Positions 29,686-39,090 of a stretch of DNA of 42,598 nt are shown one piece after another (the stretch's first letter is position 1; the number at the start of each line of letters is the position of its first letter). Made by a program: the position numbers and the translations under genes. The notes under the pieces were generated by a model. The model worked only from the letters and a program-made list of their open reading frames with translations. It was not told the DNA's origin and made no database searches. The stretch comes from CBDIHP01 sp965279195 (GTDB lineage: Bacteria > Planctomycetota > Planctomycetia > Isosphaerales > Isosphaeraceae): assembly GCA_965279195.1 (NCBI GenBank), contig CBDIHP010000014.1, positions 1-42,598 of the forward strand. Reading direction: 5' to 3'.

Positions 29686-31047
29686 GTGCGAAGGGCGTCG
29701 TTGCGTCTGCTGGCGGCATGGGCGGTGGTCCTGGGCTGGGGGGTGGACGCTTCGGCGGCCGAGGGGCCGGGGCTGCTGCTCGGGCTGCCGACGTCGGAGT
29801 TCAAGGCCAGGCGCGATCGGCTGGCGACGAAAGTCCGCGAGGCGAGTCCCGGCCAGGGGGCGACGCTGGTGGTGCTGGTCGGGGAGTCGGCCCACGCCGA
29901 GTTCGAGAAGTTCCGGCAGTCGAACAACTTCGCCTACTTGACCGGAGTGGACGTCCAGAACGCGGCGGCGATTCTGAATATCACCGACGGCACCGAGACG
30001 CTCTACCTGCCGCCGATGACGCCCGGCGAGGAGCGCTACGAGGGCAAGCGGCTGGCCCCGACGCCCGAGGCCGCGACGGCCACCGGGTTCGGCCGGGTCG
30101 AGCCGAGGTCGAGGTTTCTGGGCGACCTGTTCTCCGCCCTGGGCAGGAAGGCGAACCCCGGCCGGGTGCGGATGGGCGGCGGGGATGTGGTCTACCTGCT
30201 GGAGTCGGACGCGAAGTCCGACGCCGCGCGGTTCGGCAAGTGGCTCAAGGAGTCGGGCCAGCCGGTCCAGGTCCGGGCGGCCGAGCCCCTGATCCACGGG
30301 CTCCGGCGGTTCAAGTCGGGGGCCGAGGTCGCCCTCCTGCGCAAGACCATCGCGGCCACGGGCGAGGCGGAGCGGGCGGCGGCGAAGCTCCTCAAGCCGG
30401 GGAAGAATGAATATGAGCTGGAGGCCGCGATCGTCGGGGCCTTCCTGGCCAACGGGGCCCAGCGGGCGGGGTTCTACTCGATCGTCGGCTCCGGGCCGAA
30501 CTCGACCGTGCTGCACTACAGCAAGAATCAACGCGTGATCGAATCGGGGGATCTGGTTGTGTTGGACATCGGCGCGGAGACGTCGTACTACACGGCCGAC
30601 ATCACCCGGACGTTCCCGGCCTCGGGCAAGTTCACGCCCCGCCAGCGCGAGGTCTATCAGCTCGTGCTCGACGCCCAGGCGGCGGCCGCGGCCAGCTTCA
30701 AGGTCGGCAAGTCGTCGATCTCTGACCTGAACGAGGTCGCCCGCGAAACCATGAGGCAGAGCCCACTCAGGGCAAAAGATGAAAACGGCAAGGAGTGGTC
30801 ACTCGATCACTTCTTCCTGCATGGCCTGGGGCACCAGCTCGGCATGGACGTGCACGACGTCGCCGAGCATCGCCTGCCGTTCCAGGTCGGCGAGGTGTTC
30901 ACGATCGAGCCGGGGATTTATCTCAAATCCGAGGGCTTCGGGGTGCGGATCGAGGACGATTACCTGGTGACCAGGGACGGGCTGGAGAAGCTCTCCGGGG
31001 GGATCCCCAGCGCGCCGGACGAGGTCGAGAAGATGGTCGGCCATTGA
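29686..31047 (+). CDS. Secreted M24 family Xaa-Pro aminopeptidase
   Basis: A 453-residue metallopeptidase of the PepP type. The signal peptide is VRRASLRLLAAWAVVLGWG and ends near DASA-A. The creatinase N-domain contains AYLTGVDVQNAAAIL; the catalytic pita-bread domain has all five metal ligands: VVLDIGAE (Asp), YTADITRTF (Asp), HGLGHQLGMDVHD (His), FTIEPGIY (Glu) and VRIEDDYL (Glu). It likely removes N-terminal residues before proline from exported peptides. The start GTG 29686 with GTGGAGA upstream is preferred over a long frame from 29527 that would mask the signal peptide. Confidence 0.93.
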   Translation: MRRASLRLLAAWAVVLGWGVDASAAEGPGLLLGLPTSEFKARRDRLATKVREASPGQGATLVVLVGESAHAEFEKFRQSNNFAYLTGVDVQNAAAILNITDGTETLYLPPMTPGEERYEGKRLAPTPEAATATGFGRVEPRSRFLGDLFSALGRKANPGRVRMGGGDVVYLLESDAKSDAARFGKWLKESGQPVQVRAAEPLIHGLRRFKSGAEVALLRKTIAATGEAERAAAKLLKPGKNEYELEAAIVGAFLANGAQRAGFYSIVGSGPNSTVLHYSKNQRVIESGDLVVLDIGAETSYYTADITRTFPASGKFTPRQREVYQLVLDAQAAAAASFKVGKSSISDLNEVARETMRQSPLRAKDENGKEWSLDHFFLHGLGHQLGMDVHDVAEHRLPFQVGEVFTIEPGIYLKSEGFGVRIEDDYLVTRDGLEKLSGGIPSAPDEVEKMVGH

Positions 31048-31057
31048 CCGGCCGGGG

Positions 31058-31891
31058 TCAGTCGTCGTCGTCGGTGGCGGGGTTCCAGGCCTTGTCGCGG
31101 TCGCGCCGGTACCAGCTCCAGAGGAGCCGGTGGGTGGCGTAGTCGAGGAGGGCGTGGGAGCTGGCGAACTCGTAGGTCTCGGGGTCGCCGCTGTGGGTCA
31201 TGGTCCGGGTCGATCGGGGGAGGTACGCCTTCTTCGAGCGGGAGATCAGGTCGCCGAGGAACTGGGGGAAATTCTCGGCGGCGTGCTCCTTCAGGCGGTC
31301 GCCGAGGTACGCGTAATTCATCTTGGATTCGACCACGCGGAAGGTCACGCGGGGGTCGATGCGGACGATCAGGACCTCTCCGAGGGGGTCGCGGGGGACG
31401 CGGCTGGCGCGGTAGCGTCGGGGTTGGCGGGGCCCCCGCCCGACGATGGCCCGGAGCCCGTTGCCGACGGCCGAGACCCACCCCGGCGGCCGGACGTCGC
31501 GGAACTCGTCGGACGCTGCGATCCGGCCGGCGCAGATCATCTCGACCTTGTCCCAGGGGACCCAGTGGGTCGGCTCGCCCCGGAGCCCCTTGACGCGGAA
31601 GCCGTCGTCGAGGCAGGCGGCGTCGTGGATCGTGCGGGGGGTGCCGAGGTCGGGGAACTTGTCCAGCCGCCAGGCCTCGGCGGCGACCTCCAGCTCGTAG
31701 AGGCCGTCGAGCAGCGCCCGGGTCTGGGCCTCGTCGAGGGGCTTGGGCCAGACGCCGGGGACCTTCGCGACCCACTGCATGGCGTCGGTCGGGTGCGTGC
31801 CGGTGACCCTGGCGAAGAGGTCGCGGACCGGTTGCGGGTCGTCGAGTTCGTCGAAGACCACGAGGCGATAGCGCGCGTCGTTGGGGGCCAT
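31058..31891 (-). CDS. Conserved hypothetical protein
   Basis: A 277-residue soluble protein that I do not recognise. The N-terminus MAPNDARYRLVVFDELDDPQ and DLFARVTGTHPTDAMQWVAK read as a compact alpha/beta domain similar in feel to ClpS-like or ribosomal L7/L12-C-like folds (short ligand-binding helix after T-G-x-H-x-x-D-A-M), but this is weak. The rest includes HWVPWDKVEMICAGRIA and an Arg-rich middle, and ends with the acidic NPATDDDD. It converges with the M24 gene with 10 bases between stops. If the ClpS-like impression holds, it could be an adaptor-type protein found in planctomycetes. Confidence 0.7.
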   Translation of the reverse strand: MAPNDARYRLVVFDELDDPQPVRDLFARVTGTHPTDAMQWVAKVPGVWPKPLDEAQTRALLDGLYELEVAAEAWRLDKFPDLGTPRTIHDAACLDDGFRVKGLRGEPTHWVPWDKVEMICAGRIAASDEFRDVRPPGWVSAVGNGLRAIVGRGPRQPRRYRASRVPRDPLGEVLIVRIDPRVTFRVVESKMNYAYLGDRLKEHAAENFPQFLGDLISRSKKAYLPRSTRTMTHSGDPETYEFASSHALLDYATHRLLWSWYRRDRDKAWNPATDDDD

Positions 31892-32033
31892 CGTCGTAGG
31901 CGTCTCGCGGCTTGGACTTCGGGTCGATCTGGACGGAGAGGGACTGGACCTCCCTTACGATCGTAGCACCCGGATCGGGACACGCCAACCGGGCAAGCCG
32001 TCGGAAGGTGCGAGGGTTGTGCGGGTCGCGACG

Positions 32034-32078
32034 GTTCGAAACGCCGCCGGGGCGAGGGATGGCCCCTTCGCCCCGGCG
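32034..32078 (-). terminator. Likely terminator of the FG-GAP gene
   Basis: An 11-bp stem, CGCCGGGGCGA (32045-32055) with TCGCCCCGGCG (32068-32078). Read on the minus strand it is followed by GCGTTTCGAAC. It lies 20 bases beyond the FG-GAP stop codon. Confidence 0.5.
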
Positions 32079-32098
32079 GGATTGCGTCGCGAGGAGGA

Positions 32099-35000
32099 TC
32101 AGACCTTCTTGCCGCCGCCGCCACCGCCGCCGCCGCCGGTCCCGCCACCGCCGCCGCCGCCGCTCGCGGCCTTGACCTTGATCAGGCCGCTGGCCGTGAG
32201 GCTCGGGGTGAGGGTGTCGAGGACCGTCAGGGTCTGATCGACGCCGGTGGTCAGGATGACGTCGAAGGTGTGGGTGCCGGCGTCATCCACGGTGAAGGTG
32301 TAGTCGGCGGGGAGTCCGGTGCTGGCGGCCGTGCTGGAGAAGTGCACGGTGCCGAAGTAGTTCTTGACCTTGTTGCCATACGCATCCACCGCGGTGACCT
32401 TGACCGTGAAGGCGGTCCCTGCCGTGGCGTTGGTCGGCGTGCTGATGGTGAACTTCGCGGCGGCGGCGTTGATGACCTCGAAGTTTGGTGATCGTGGTCA
32501 GGGTGGCCGCGCTGGAGGTGTCGGCCCACGCTGAAGGACGCGACCGCCCCGTTCACGGTGGCGGTCTTGAGGGCGAGGTTGAAGGTGTGGGCCCCGGCGT
32601 CGGCGGCGTTGAAGCTGTAGTCGGTCGGGAGGGCGGCCTGGGCGTCGGTGCTGGTGAAGTGCACCTTGCCCTTGTAGCCGACGACCAGGTTGCCATAGGC
32701 GTCGGTGGCCTTGACGGTCAGCGGGATGTTGTCCCCGGCCGTCATCAACATGTGGCCCTTGCTGTCGGTGCCGAAGGGGACGGACAGCCGGAACGAGGCG
32801 AAGGCGGCCGGCGTGACGACGATCCCGAGCTGGCTGCCCGGCCAGCGTGCCGGTCGTGTCGTAGGCCGAGATCGACTGGGTGCCGGCGGTCTTCAAGGCG
32901 GCCGAGAAGGTGTGCACGCCCGCGTCGGCGGCGGTGAAGGTATAGTACGAGGGCAGCCCGGCCTGGGGCGTCGGAGCTGGTGAAGTAGACCGTCCCGGTG
33001 TATCCGGTGGCGGTCTGGCCGATGCTATCGACGACCCGGACGGTGAAGGCGTTGGCCGTGCCGGCGACGCTCGACGGGTAGCCCGAGACCGCGAACAGCT
33101 TCGCGATCGGCGGGGGTGGCGTCGCTGGAGACGCTGCCGGTCAGGGCGGCGTTGGCGGTGTCGGTCGCGGTGATCGTCTGGGTGCCGACGGTCATCAGCG
33201 TCACATTCACGGTCGCCACGCCGTTCACCAGCGCGGCGTCGGCCGGCAGGATCGCGGCGGCGTCCGAGCTGGTCACGTGGATCGTGCCGCTGTAGCCGGT
33301 CGCCGTGTTGCCGTAGGCGTCTCGGGCGATGACGGTGACCGGGCGGGCGAAGCCGATGGCCCCGGCCCCGCCGGCGAGGGTGAAGCCGGTCGCGACCCCG
33401 GCGGAGACGTTCACGAAGGCCCCGCCCGGCCACCGCGCTGCCGGACTCGGTCACGCCGACGTAGCGGGATCCGGCCGACTTGAGCGAGACGTTGAAGGTG
33501 TGGACCCCGGCGTCATCGGCCGTGAAGGTGTAGTCCGAGGGGAGCCCGGCGAGCGGGTCCGAGCTGCTGAACCGGACCGTGCCGCCGTAGCCTGTGCCGA
33601 CGCTGCCGAGCGAGTCGATCGCGGACACCGTCACCGTGAAGGAGTCGCCGGCGGCCGAGGCGGTCGGGGCCGAGACGGTGAACCGCGAGACGGCCGGGGT
33701 GACCGTGATCGACCGGGTGGTGGACGCCAGGTAGGGGGCGGCGACGGTGATCGACTGGGTCCCGAGCGTGGCGAGCCGGACGGTCCCCGTGAACGTATGA
33801 ACCCCATTGTCCGCCGCGGTGAACGTGTAGGCGTAGGTCGAGACGCTGCCGGGGTCGTTGCTGGTGACGTAAACGGTCCCGAGGAAGCCCGTGGCGACAT
33901 TGCCGCCGGCGTCCAGGGCCGAGATGGTCATCGGCACGGCGGCCCCGGCGGTCGCGGAGGCCGGCAAGGCGACCTGGAAGCTCACCGCCCCGGCGACGTT
34001 CGAGGCGTCGTCGTGGGCGTTGCGGACGACGGTCACGCCGCTGGTGCTGGGGTAGGCGAAGTCCACCGCCCCGTCGCCGTCGAGGTCGCCGCTGCTGCCC
34101 ATCTCGAACCGGCCGGCGGGGACGCTGTAGGCCACCAGCGGGTAGAAGCTGCCGTCGCCCTTGCCGTACTCGACCATGTACTGCGACGAGCCGCGGACGG
34201 CGAAGTCGTCGTGGCCGTCGCCGTTGAAGTCGCCCGACTCGATCTCGTAGCCGGTCTGGTTGATGTTGTAGGTCTTCGGCGGGGCGTAGGTGCCGTCGCC
34301 GTTGCTGAGGATGACGCTCATCGAGCTGGCGGCGTAGCTGTTGGCGACCGAGAAGTCGTCGTAGCCGTCCTCATTGTAGTCGCCGCTGGCGAGGTAGACG
34401 GGCGCGGAGAAGGCGGGGTAGCTGCTGGCGGGGTCGAACGAGCCGTCGCCGTGGCCGCGAAGGACGGTGATGGTGCCGACGCTCGCGGTGTTCGAGGTGG
34501 CGACGTCGAGGTTGCCGTCGTTGTTGAAGTCGCCGACGACGGTGTTGGTGGAGTTGCCGGGGATGAGCGAGTCGGCGTGCGTCTGGAGCGAGCCGTCGCC
34601 GTTGCCCAGGAACAGGCTCGTGGTCGAGGCGTTCATCGTGACGACGTCGAGCTTGCCGTCCTTGTTGAAGTCGCCGACGTTGAGCGAGTGCGAGCCGAGG
34701 CCGGCGGCGTAGGTGACGGGCGGGGCGAAGCTGCCGTCGCCGTTGTTCCTCAGGATCGTGAGGGTCGAGTTGGACCCGACCACGGCGAGGTCGGTGCTGC
34801 CGTCGCCGTCGAAGTCGCCGGCCTTGACGTCATTGGCGAAGGAGCCGGCCGAGTAATCGACGCCGAGGTTGAAGGCCCCGCCGCCGGTGCCCTGGAAGAT
34901 CCGGACGGTGCCGGCCAGGCCCGAGTTGGCCACGGCCATGTCGGGGATGCTGTCCTTGTTGAAGTCGGAAATCGCCACGCCGCCGGGGTTCACGCCCACC

Positions 35001-35155
35001 GCGAAGGAGGCCGGCGCGAGGTAGGTCATGACCCTGCGGTCTTCCAGGCCTTCGAGCGTCAGCCCGGTGCCGAACCGGATCGAACGGCGCTTCTGGTCGG
35101 CCCGTCGCCTCGACGGGAACAGCGGTGTCGGCCGGAATTTCCTGGAAAAGAACAT
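32099..35155 (-). CDS. Secreted FG-GAP/VCBS and Ig-like repeat protein (six +1 frameshifts)
   Basis: About 1,015 residues after correcting frames. From the N-terminus: a basic leader, LTLEGLEDRRVM (LEPR-XLL-like planctomycete surface motif), seven FG-GAP/VCBS repeats with calcium loops such as FDGDGSTDLAV and FNGDGHDDFAV, then six Ig-like repeats of about 90-110 residues, each with A-x-D-x-x-G-N, GTVxFxSSD, LPxxYTFTxxDxGxHTF and GTQSI-type segments, and a Gly-rich end with KKV. It is probably a cell-surface or matrix protein. The start ATG 35155 has GGGGAG eight bases upstream. Frame breaks near 33425, 33114, 32966, 32838, 32526 and 32485 each need one base removed; the protein is otherwise well conserved, so these look like sequence errors. 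Confidence 0.85.
32111..32165. repeat. Gly-codon simple repeat in the FG-GAP gene end
   Basis: A run of CCGCCG and CCGCCACCG units on the plus strand encodes two poly-Gly stretches split by one Thr in the C-terminus of the surface protein. Such tracts are prone to slippage. Confidence 0.8.
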
Positions 35156-35424
35156 CGTCGGACTCCCCTTCGTTGGCGATCGGACAGTTGGCTTCACCTC
35201 GGTCGAGGTGCCCTGGATGAAGGGGAGGAGTCGAATTCATCGCCCCGTCCGCCAGAAATCCGAGGAAAACCCGAAGGACTGCGATGGATGGATGATCTGG
35301 AGCGTGGAAGTCCGGCGGCCGCTCTCTTCGAGATCCGAATTGTCAAAGAGCCCTACGGAGTGGGGGAGCGGAGTTGCCGGCTTTCCGGGGAGCGATCGGC
35401 GGAGGGTCAAGGTCTCGATCGTCT

Positions 35425-35606
35425 CGCTGGGCGCGGGTCTCCCGACCCCGCCCCTACTTCCGCCGCGCGGTACCAGCCGATCGGGTCTCCCGACCCAAAA
35501 AGACGACGCCCCGCACATCGGGGCACTGGATTCTCGGGTCCGGAGACCCGCCCCTGTGGTACGGAGTCTCAGGGTAAGGGCGGGGTCGGGAGACCCGCGC
35601 CCAGCG
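35425..35606. repeat. Type 1 interspersed inverted-repeat element, full copy
   Basis: 182 bases with 29-bp perfect terminal inverted repeats (35425-35453 and 35578-35606), starting CGCTGGGCGCGGGTCTCCCG. The interior has two more copies of the core: GGGTCTCCCGACCC near 35485 and GGGTCCGGAGACCC near 35536. The right arm overlaps the stop and last codons of the gene ending at 35569. The 35198-35424 stretch to its left shows no gene. Confidence 0.8.
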
Positions 35607-36788
35607 CTTTCGCGGCCCGGGGCGTCTGCCCGGCGTGGGTGCCCGGAGATTGGGACGCCGGCGCGGAACGAAGCCATTGCTTCGCAAGTTCTAGCTTGTC
35701 AACGACTTGAGTATGATCATTTGGTTCCGCGGGTTCTGCCGGGGGCGAGGGTTCGCCGGGTTCTTCGGGCGGCGGCGAGGGCGCGACCTGGCTCGTCGAC
35801 TCGGGCTGGGGCGGGATCTCGATCCGGACCTCGGGGAGGGATTCGCGTTCGGTCCGGGACGCGCGCCAGGCGTCGAGCTCTTCGAGGGCGAGGCGACGTT
35901 CGCGGAGGTTGGCGCGCTGGTAGCGGCGGAGGCGTTCGCCGTAGGGGGTGTCGTCGAACGAGGCGATCAGGCCGGCGAGCTCCATCGCGGGGTCGGGCTC
36001 GGCCTGAAGGCTGGCGAGCAGGGATTCGACCTCCTCGATGCGTCTGGCGAGGATCGCGCGCAGCTCGCCGATCCACGCCTGCCGATGTTCATTGTAGATG
36101 GCGCGTTCGCGATCGGCATATGCGTCTTTTTGCGGCTTGGTGGCGTTCTCGGGGAGCGGGTCGAGGCCGGGGAGGCCCTCGGGCCAGATGGCGAGCATCC
36201 GCCAGTTGAGCGCGTGCACGAGTTGTCGGGCGCGCGAGATCATGCTGAGTCCGGGCTGCGCGGGCAGGGTGAGGGCGTTGAGCCGGCCGTTGAGGGCGTC
36301 GAGGATCGGGTCGTTGAACTCGGCCCCGGCGTGGAACTCGCGGAGGATGGCCAGGGCCCACTCGCAGCCCCTCCTTGGTCCGCAGGATGGCCCGCATGGC
36401 GCGCTGAGGATCGTCGTAGAGGTGGGCGATGAGGGCGTCGAGTTCCTGGTCGCGTCGGCGGCGTTCCAGCGTCTGCCCGCTGGCGAACCGGGCGTGGGCG
36501 TTGGCGGCCTCGATGCGGTCGGCGCGGAGGATCTGCCAGGCGGGTCGCGGCGGCGCGGGCGGCGAGGAACACCTCGCGCGGGTCCTGCGGGCGCTCGACC
36601 TCGACTTGCGCCTTCACGAATTCATCCACCTGCGCCTGCTCCTCGTCGGGCCAGGCGACGCCCTGGCCGGCGAGCCCATGCTGGAACGCATTGGTGCGCG
36701 AGCGTGCCTTGCCCTCGTCGGTCTTCGGCCCGGTGCTCTTCCTGGCGTTCTCGCGGTTGGCGGCGGTGCGGGCGTCGATCCTGTTCAT
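35569..36788 (-). CDS. NRANARKSTGP-type hypothetical protein (two +1 frameshifts)
   Basis: About 406 residues after frame correction. The N-terminus NRENARKSTGPKTDEGKARS and NAFQHGL match a hypothetical family common in soil bacteria and planctomycetes, of unknown function; the middle is helical (EEVESLLASLQAEP, RRYQRANLRERRLALEEL) and the tail Pro/Glu-rich. Breaks are near 36539 and 36370; removing one base at each restores TRWQILRADRIEAANAHARF and GCEWALAILREFHAG. The last residues (ALGAGLPTPPLP) are encoded by the type 1 repeat at 35425-35606, so the native C-terminus has been altered by the repeat. ATG 36788 has GAGGAAGG eight bases upstream. Confidence 0.75.
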
Positions 36789-36927
36789 CGTCGTGGCCTT
36801 CCTCAAATGGTGCGGATCTGATCCTCCATTGGTCGTGGTTGAGATCCGGCCGTCCGACCGGCGGGGAATCTGGGGGATTTTCCGGGGTGTCGTGGGGTCG
36901 TGCGGGTTGTGGGGGTCGCGAGGCGGA

Positions 36928-36983
36928 TCTGGAGTGCGGAAGCTCGCTTCCGCTCGGTTCTCGCGGAGCTTGCTCCGTGCGCC
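36928..36983 (+). repeat. Type 2 interspersed repeat
   Basis: TCTGGAGTGCGGAAGC starts the element; GCGGAAGC/GCTTCCGC is an 8-bp perfect hairpin (36936-36953), followed by CGGAGC-TT-GCTCCG. It lies 49 bases before a type 1 element in the 617-base gap 36789-37405, which has no gene. Confidence 0.7.
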
Positions 36984-37032
36984 CGATCGGATCGACCGCC
37001 TTCCGTTCCGCGGCCCCGGGTGAGGGGTGGAA

Positions 37033-37168
37033 GCGCTGGGCGCGGGTCTCCAGACCCGTTCATCGAATGCCGAGACGCGCGGGGCATTTCCGAATGGGTC
37101 TGGAGACCCGATTGGCCGGTGCGGCTTGGCGGATGTAGGGGCGGGGTCTGGAGACCCGCGCCCAGCGC
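37033..37168. repeat. Type 1 interspersed inverted-repeat element, variant copy
   Basis: 136 bases with 25-bp terminal inverted repeats beginning GCGCTGGGCGCGGGTCTCCA at 37033; the right arm ends at 37168. The core is GGGTCTCCAGACCC, differing from the 35 kb copy (CCCGACC) by compensated changes on both sides, so the pairing is kept. An inner GGGTCTGGAGACCC near 37098 repeats the core. Confidence 0.8.
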
Positions 37169-37230
37169 CTGCGACCCGCGTCCGGCGCTTTTGCGCTCGC
37201 CCAGCACCGGGGACTGGCCGAGGTGGGCCG

Positions 37231-37252
37231 GGGTTTCCGGGTCCGGAAACCC
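37231..37252. repeat. Isolated hairpin related to type 1 core
   Basis: GGGTTTCCGG (37231-37240) and CCGGAAACCC (37243-37252) pair perfectly around GT. The form resembles the type 1 core with C-to-T and matching changes. It is 154 bases upstream of the next gene. Confidence 0.55.
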
Positions 37253-37405
37253 ACGGGCACCCGGCAGGACTGCTGGCTCGCCACGCCCGGGCCGATCCGG
37301 GCCCAGGTCGCGGGGGCGTGAGACGCGTCGCGGCGCACCCTACGCGGGCGACGGGAGTTGGGTTAGGATTCGGGGGGCAATGTTGCCGTTGAGGGCCGCC
37401 GACCG

Positions 37406-37858
37406 ATGCGATGGACGCTGCGAATCCGGACGCTGTTGATCCTCGTCGCCCTGAGCGCGCTGGTGCTGGGCGGGGCGGTGGGGATCTTCGCCGAGCGGCG
37501 GAGGTCGGAATACCGGCTCAGGGTGGAGAGCCTGGCCTGGGGCGAGGCGGACGTGGTCGAGCGGATCGCCGAGCGGCTCCGGGCGGCGCGGGAGGCCGAG
37601 GCGATGGGGCCCGGCCATCGCGCCGAGGCCGACGCGGCGCGGTTGGAGGCGGAATACCTGGCGCGGGTCGCCGCCTGGCATGTCCATCTGGAGCGCCTGT
37701 ACATTCGGGCGGCGGAACGGCCCTGGGAGCCGGTCCCGCCCGACCCCGCCCCGCCCGTCCCGCCGGCGGGCCTGGCGATCACGCCGGAGTTGAAGGCCCT
37801 GGCGGAGAAGATCCCGGCCCAGCGTGAACCCGGGCCGGGGGATGGCCGGGGTCAGTAG
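37406..37858 (+). CDS. Small single-pass membrane protein
   Basis: A 150-residue protein with one N-terminal membrane helix (LRIRTLLILVALSALVLGGAV), flanked by Arg residues that place the N-terminus in the cytoplasm, then a long charged helix rich in Arg, Glu and Ala (ERRRSEYRLRVESLAWGEAD, ARLEAEYLARVAAWHVHLER), likely coiled coil, and a Pro-rich end. This layout is typical of small uncharacterised planctomycete proteins that start MRxxLRxLLxLVALxA. It converges with the DUF1559 gene, with 7 bases of overlap between their 3' ends. Function unknown. Confidence 0.75.
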   Translation: MRWTLRIRTLLILVALSALVLGGAVGIFAERRRSEYRLRVESLAWGEADVVERIAERLRAAREAEAMGPGHRAEADAARLEAEYLARVAAWHVHLERLYIRAAERPWEPVPPDPAPPVPPAGLAITPELKALAEKIPAQREPGPGDGRGQ

Positions 37859-38812
37859 GAGTCGGCCGAGACGACCTCGCCGCCGTTGCGGGTGCCGATC
37901 GCCCGCCAGACGTTGGTGTTGGTCGTGTCCTTGACGAACCGGACGCTGCCGTCGCCCATGGCGACGTTGACCCCGCCGGGGTGGAGGCTGCGGGCGGCGG
38001 TGTCGAGCGAGAGGATGTCCCACGCGGCGTTGGTGGCGTCGCCGAACGGGTTGCCGCCGCGGCAGTCGGCGTCCTTGTGGTTGGGCGTCCGGTGTGTGCG
38101 AATACATGGTGTGGTTCGGGGCGCCGTAGATCCAGCGGTTGCCCCGGGCCCGGGAGACCGGCGGCCCGTTCGGCCGGCAGGTGGCCTCGTAGCTGAGGAT
38201 CTGCGAGCCCGTGGTCTCGACGACGTGGTTCGAGGTCAGTTGCGACGCCCTGGCCAGCTCGCTCAGGAGCGCGGTCTGGGACGATCCGTCGTTGATCCCC
38301 GAGAAATTGACCCGGGAGTTCTCGTAGAGGATCCCGTCGTTGTCGATGACCGAATGCCTGGTGCCGACGTTCATCTGGTAATTGGTCGGCGACTGCTCGG
38401 GGACGTCGAAGACCGACGAGGTGTCGCTGGGGCAGAGGAACTGGCTGATCCGGACGCGCCTGGCTGTGTCGTTCTCGGGGCCGCCGACCCCGCGATCGGC
38501 ATTGAGCGAGAAGTTGATGGCGTTGTAGCAGGTCGCCTGCTCCAGCATCGGGAGCACCTGCGAGAAGCAGCTGTAGACCAGCCCGAGCCCGGCCACCCGG
38601 CTGCGGATGCGCCCGGGCGGGAAGGTGTTATGCACATCGTGGTAATTGTGCATGGACAGGGCGATCTGCTTGAGGTTGTTCACGCACTGGATCCGCCTCG
38701 CCGCCTCGCGGGCGCTCTGGACGGCGGGGAGCAGCAGCGCGATCAGGACCGCGATGATCGCGATCACCACGAGCAATTCGATCAGCGTGAACCCGTTGCG
38801 GCGCCGGCACAT
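37852..38812 (-). CDS. DUF1559 prepilin-like protein (one +1 frameshift)
   Basis: About 319 residues after correction. The N-terminus MCRRRNGFTLIELLVVIAII is a prepilin leader and helix, followed by LPAVQSAREAARRIQCVNNL; the middle includes FPPGRIRSRVAGLGLVYSCF and FLCPSDTSSVFD. Near 38091-38098 one extra base shifts the frame after NHTMYSHT; on the other side the protein resumes with RTPNHKDADCRGGNPFGDAT, then HPGGVNVAMGDGSVRF (H-x9-DG) and ends GGEVVSADSY. A good promoter lies upstream at 38858-38886. Role unknown; the family is massively expanded in planctomycetes. Confidence 0.85.
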
Positions 38813-38857
38813 CTCGGATCAACCTCGCGAGAAGGGAGGATGGATGATTATGGCGGA

Positions 38858-38886
38858 ATTCTCCATAACGGTCGAACGAATGTCAA
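38858..38886 (-). promoter_or_regulatory. Sigma70-type promoter of the DUF1559 gene
   Basis: On the minus strand a perfect TTGACA (38886-38881) is followed after 17 bases by GAGAAT (38863-38858). Transcription would start near 38851, some 40 bases before the ATG. The surrounding 38840-38890 is AT-rich against a GC-rich background. Confidence 0.65.
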
Positions 38887-39090
38887 TCTGAGAGGTCGGG
38901 CATGCCGTGCGGCCTGGGGGGATTCTGCGGGCGAATGGGGCTCGCGACGGCCGGGCCGATGAAGGGCCGAGGAATTCTCGATGCATGTGCATCCGACGCG
39001 ACATGAGGGAGGCCGGCCGCGATTTGACGCCGGGCCGATCGTGTTCTAGGGCTTGGGGGGACGACGTCGTCTCTCGATCCAGGAGGAGCC

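Noticed and set aside
32111..32165. A possible CRISPR-like or tandem repeat of CCGCCG units
   Set aside because: No spacers or repeat-spacer spacing; it encodes a poly-Gly tail.
33329..35710. A 793-codon plus-strand frame opposite the FG-GAP gene, rich in Gly, Val, Arg and Asp
   Set aside because: It mirrors the periodic FG-GAP and Ig-like codons; the repeat appearance comes from the real gene on the other strand.
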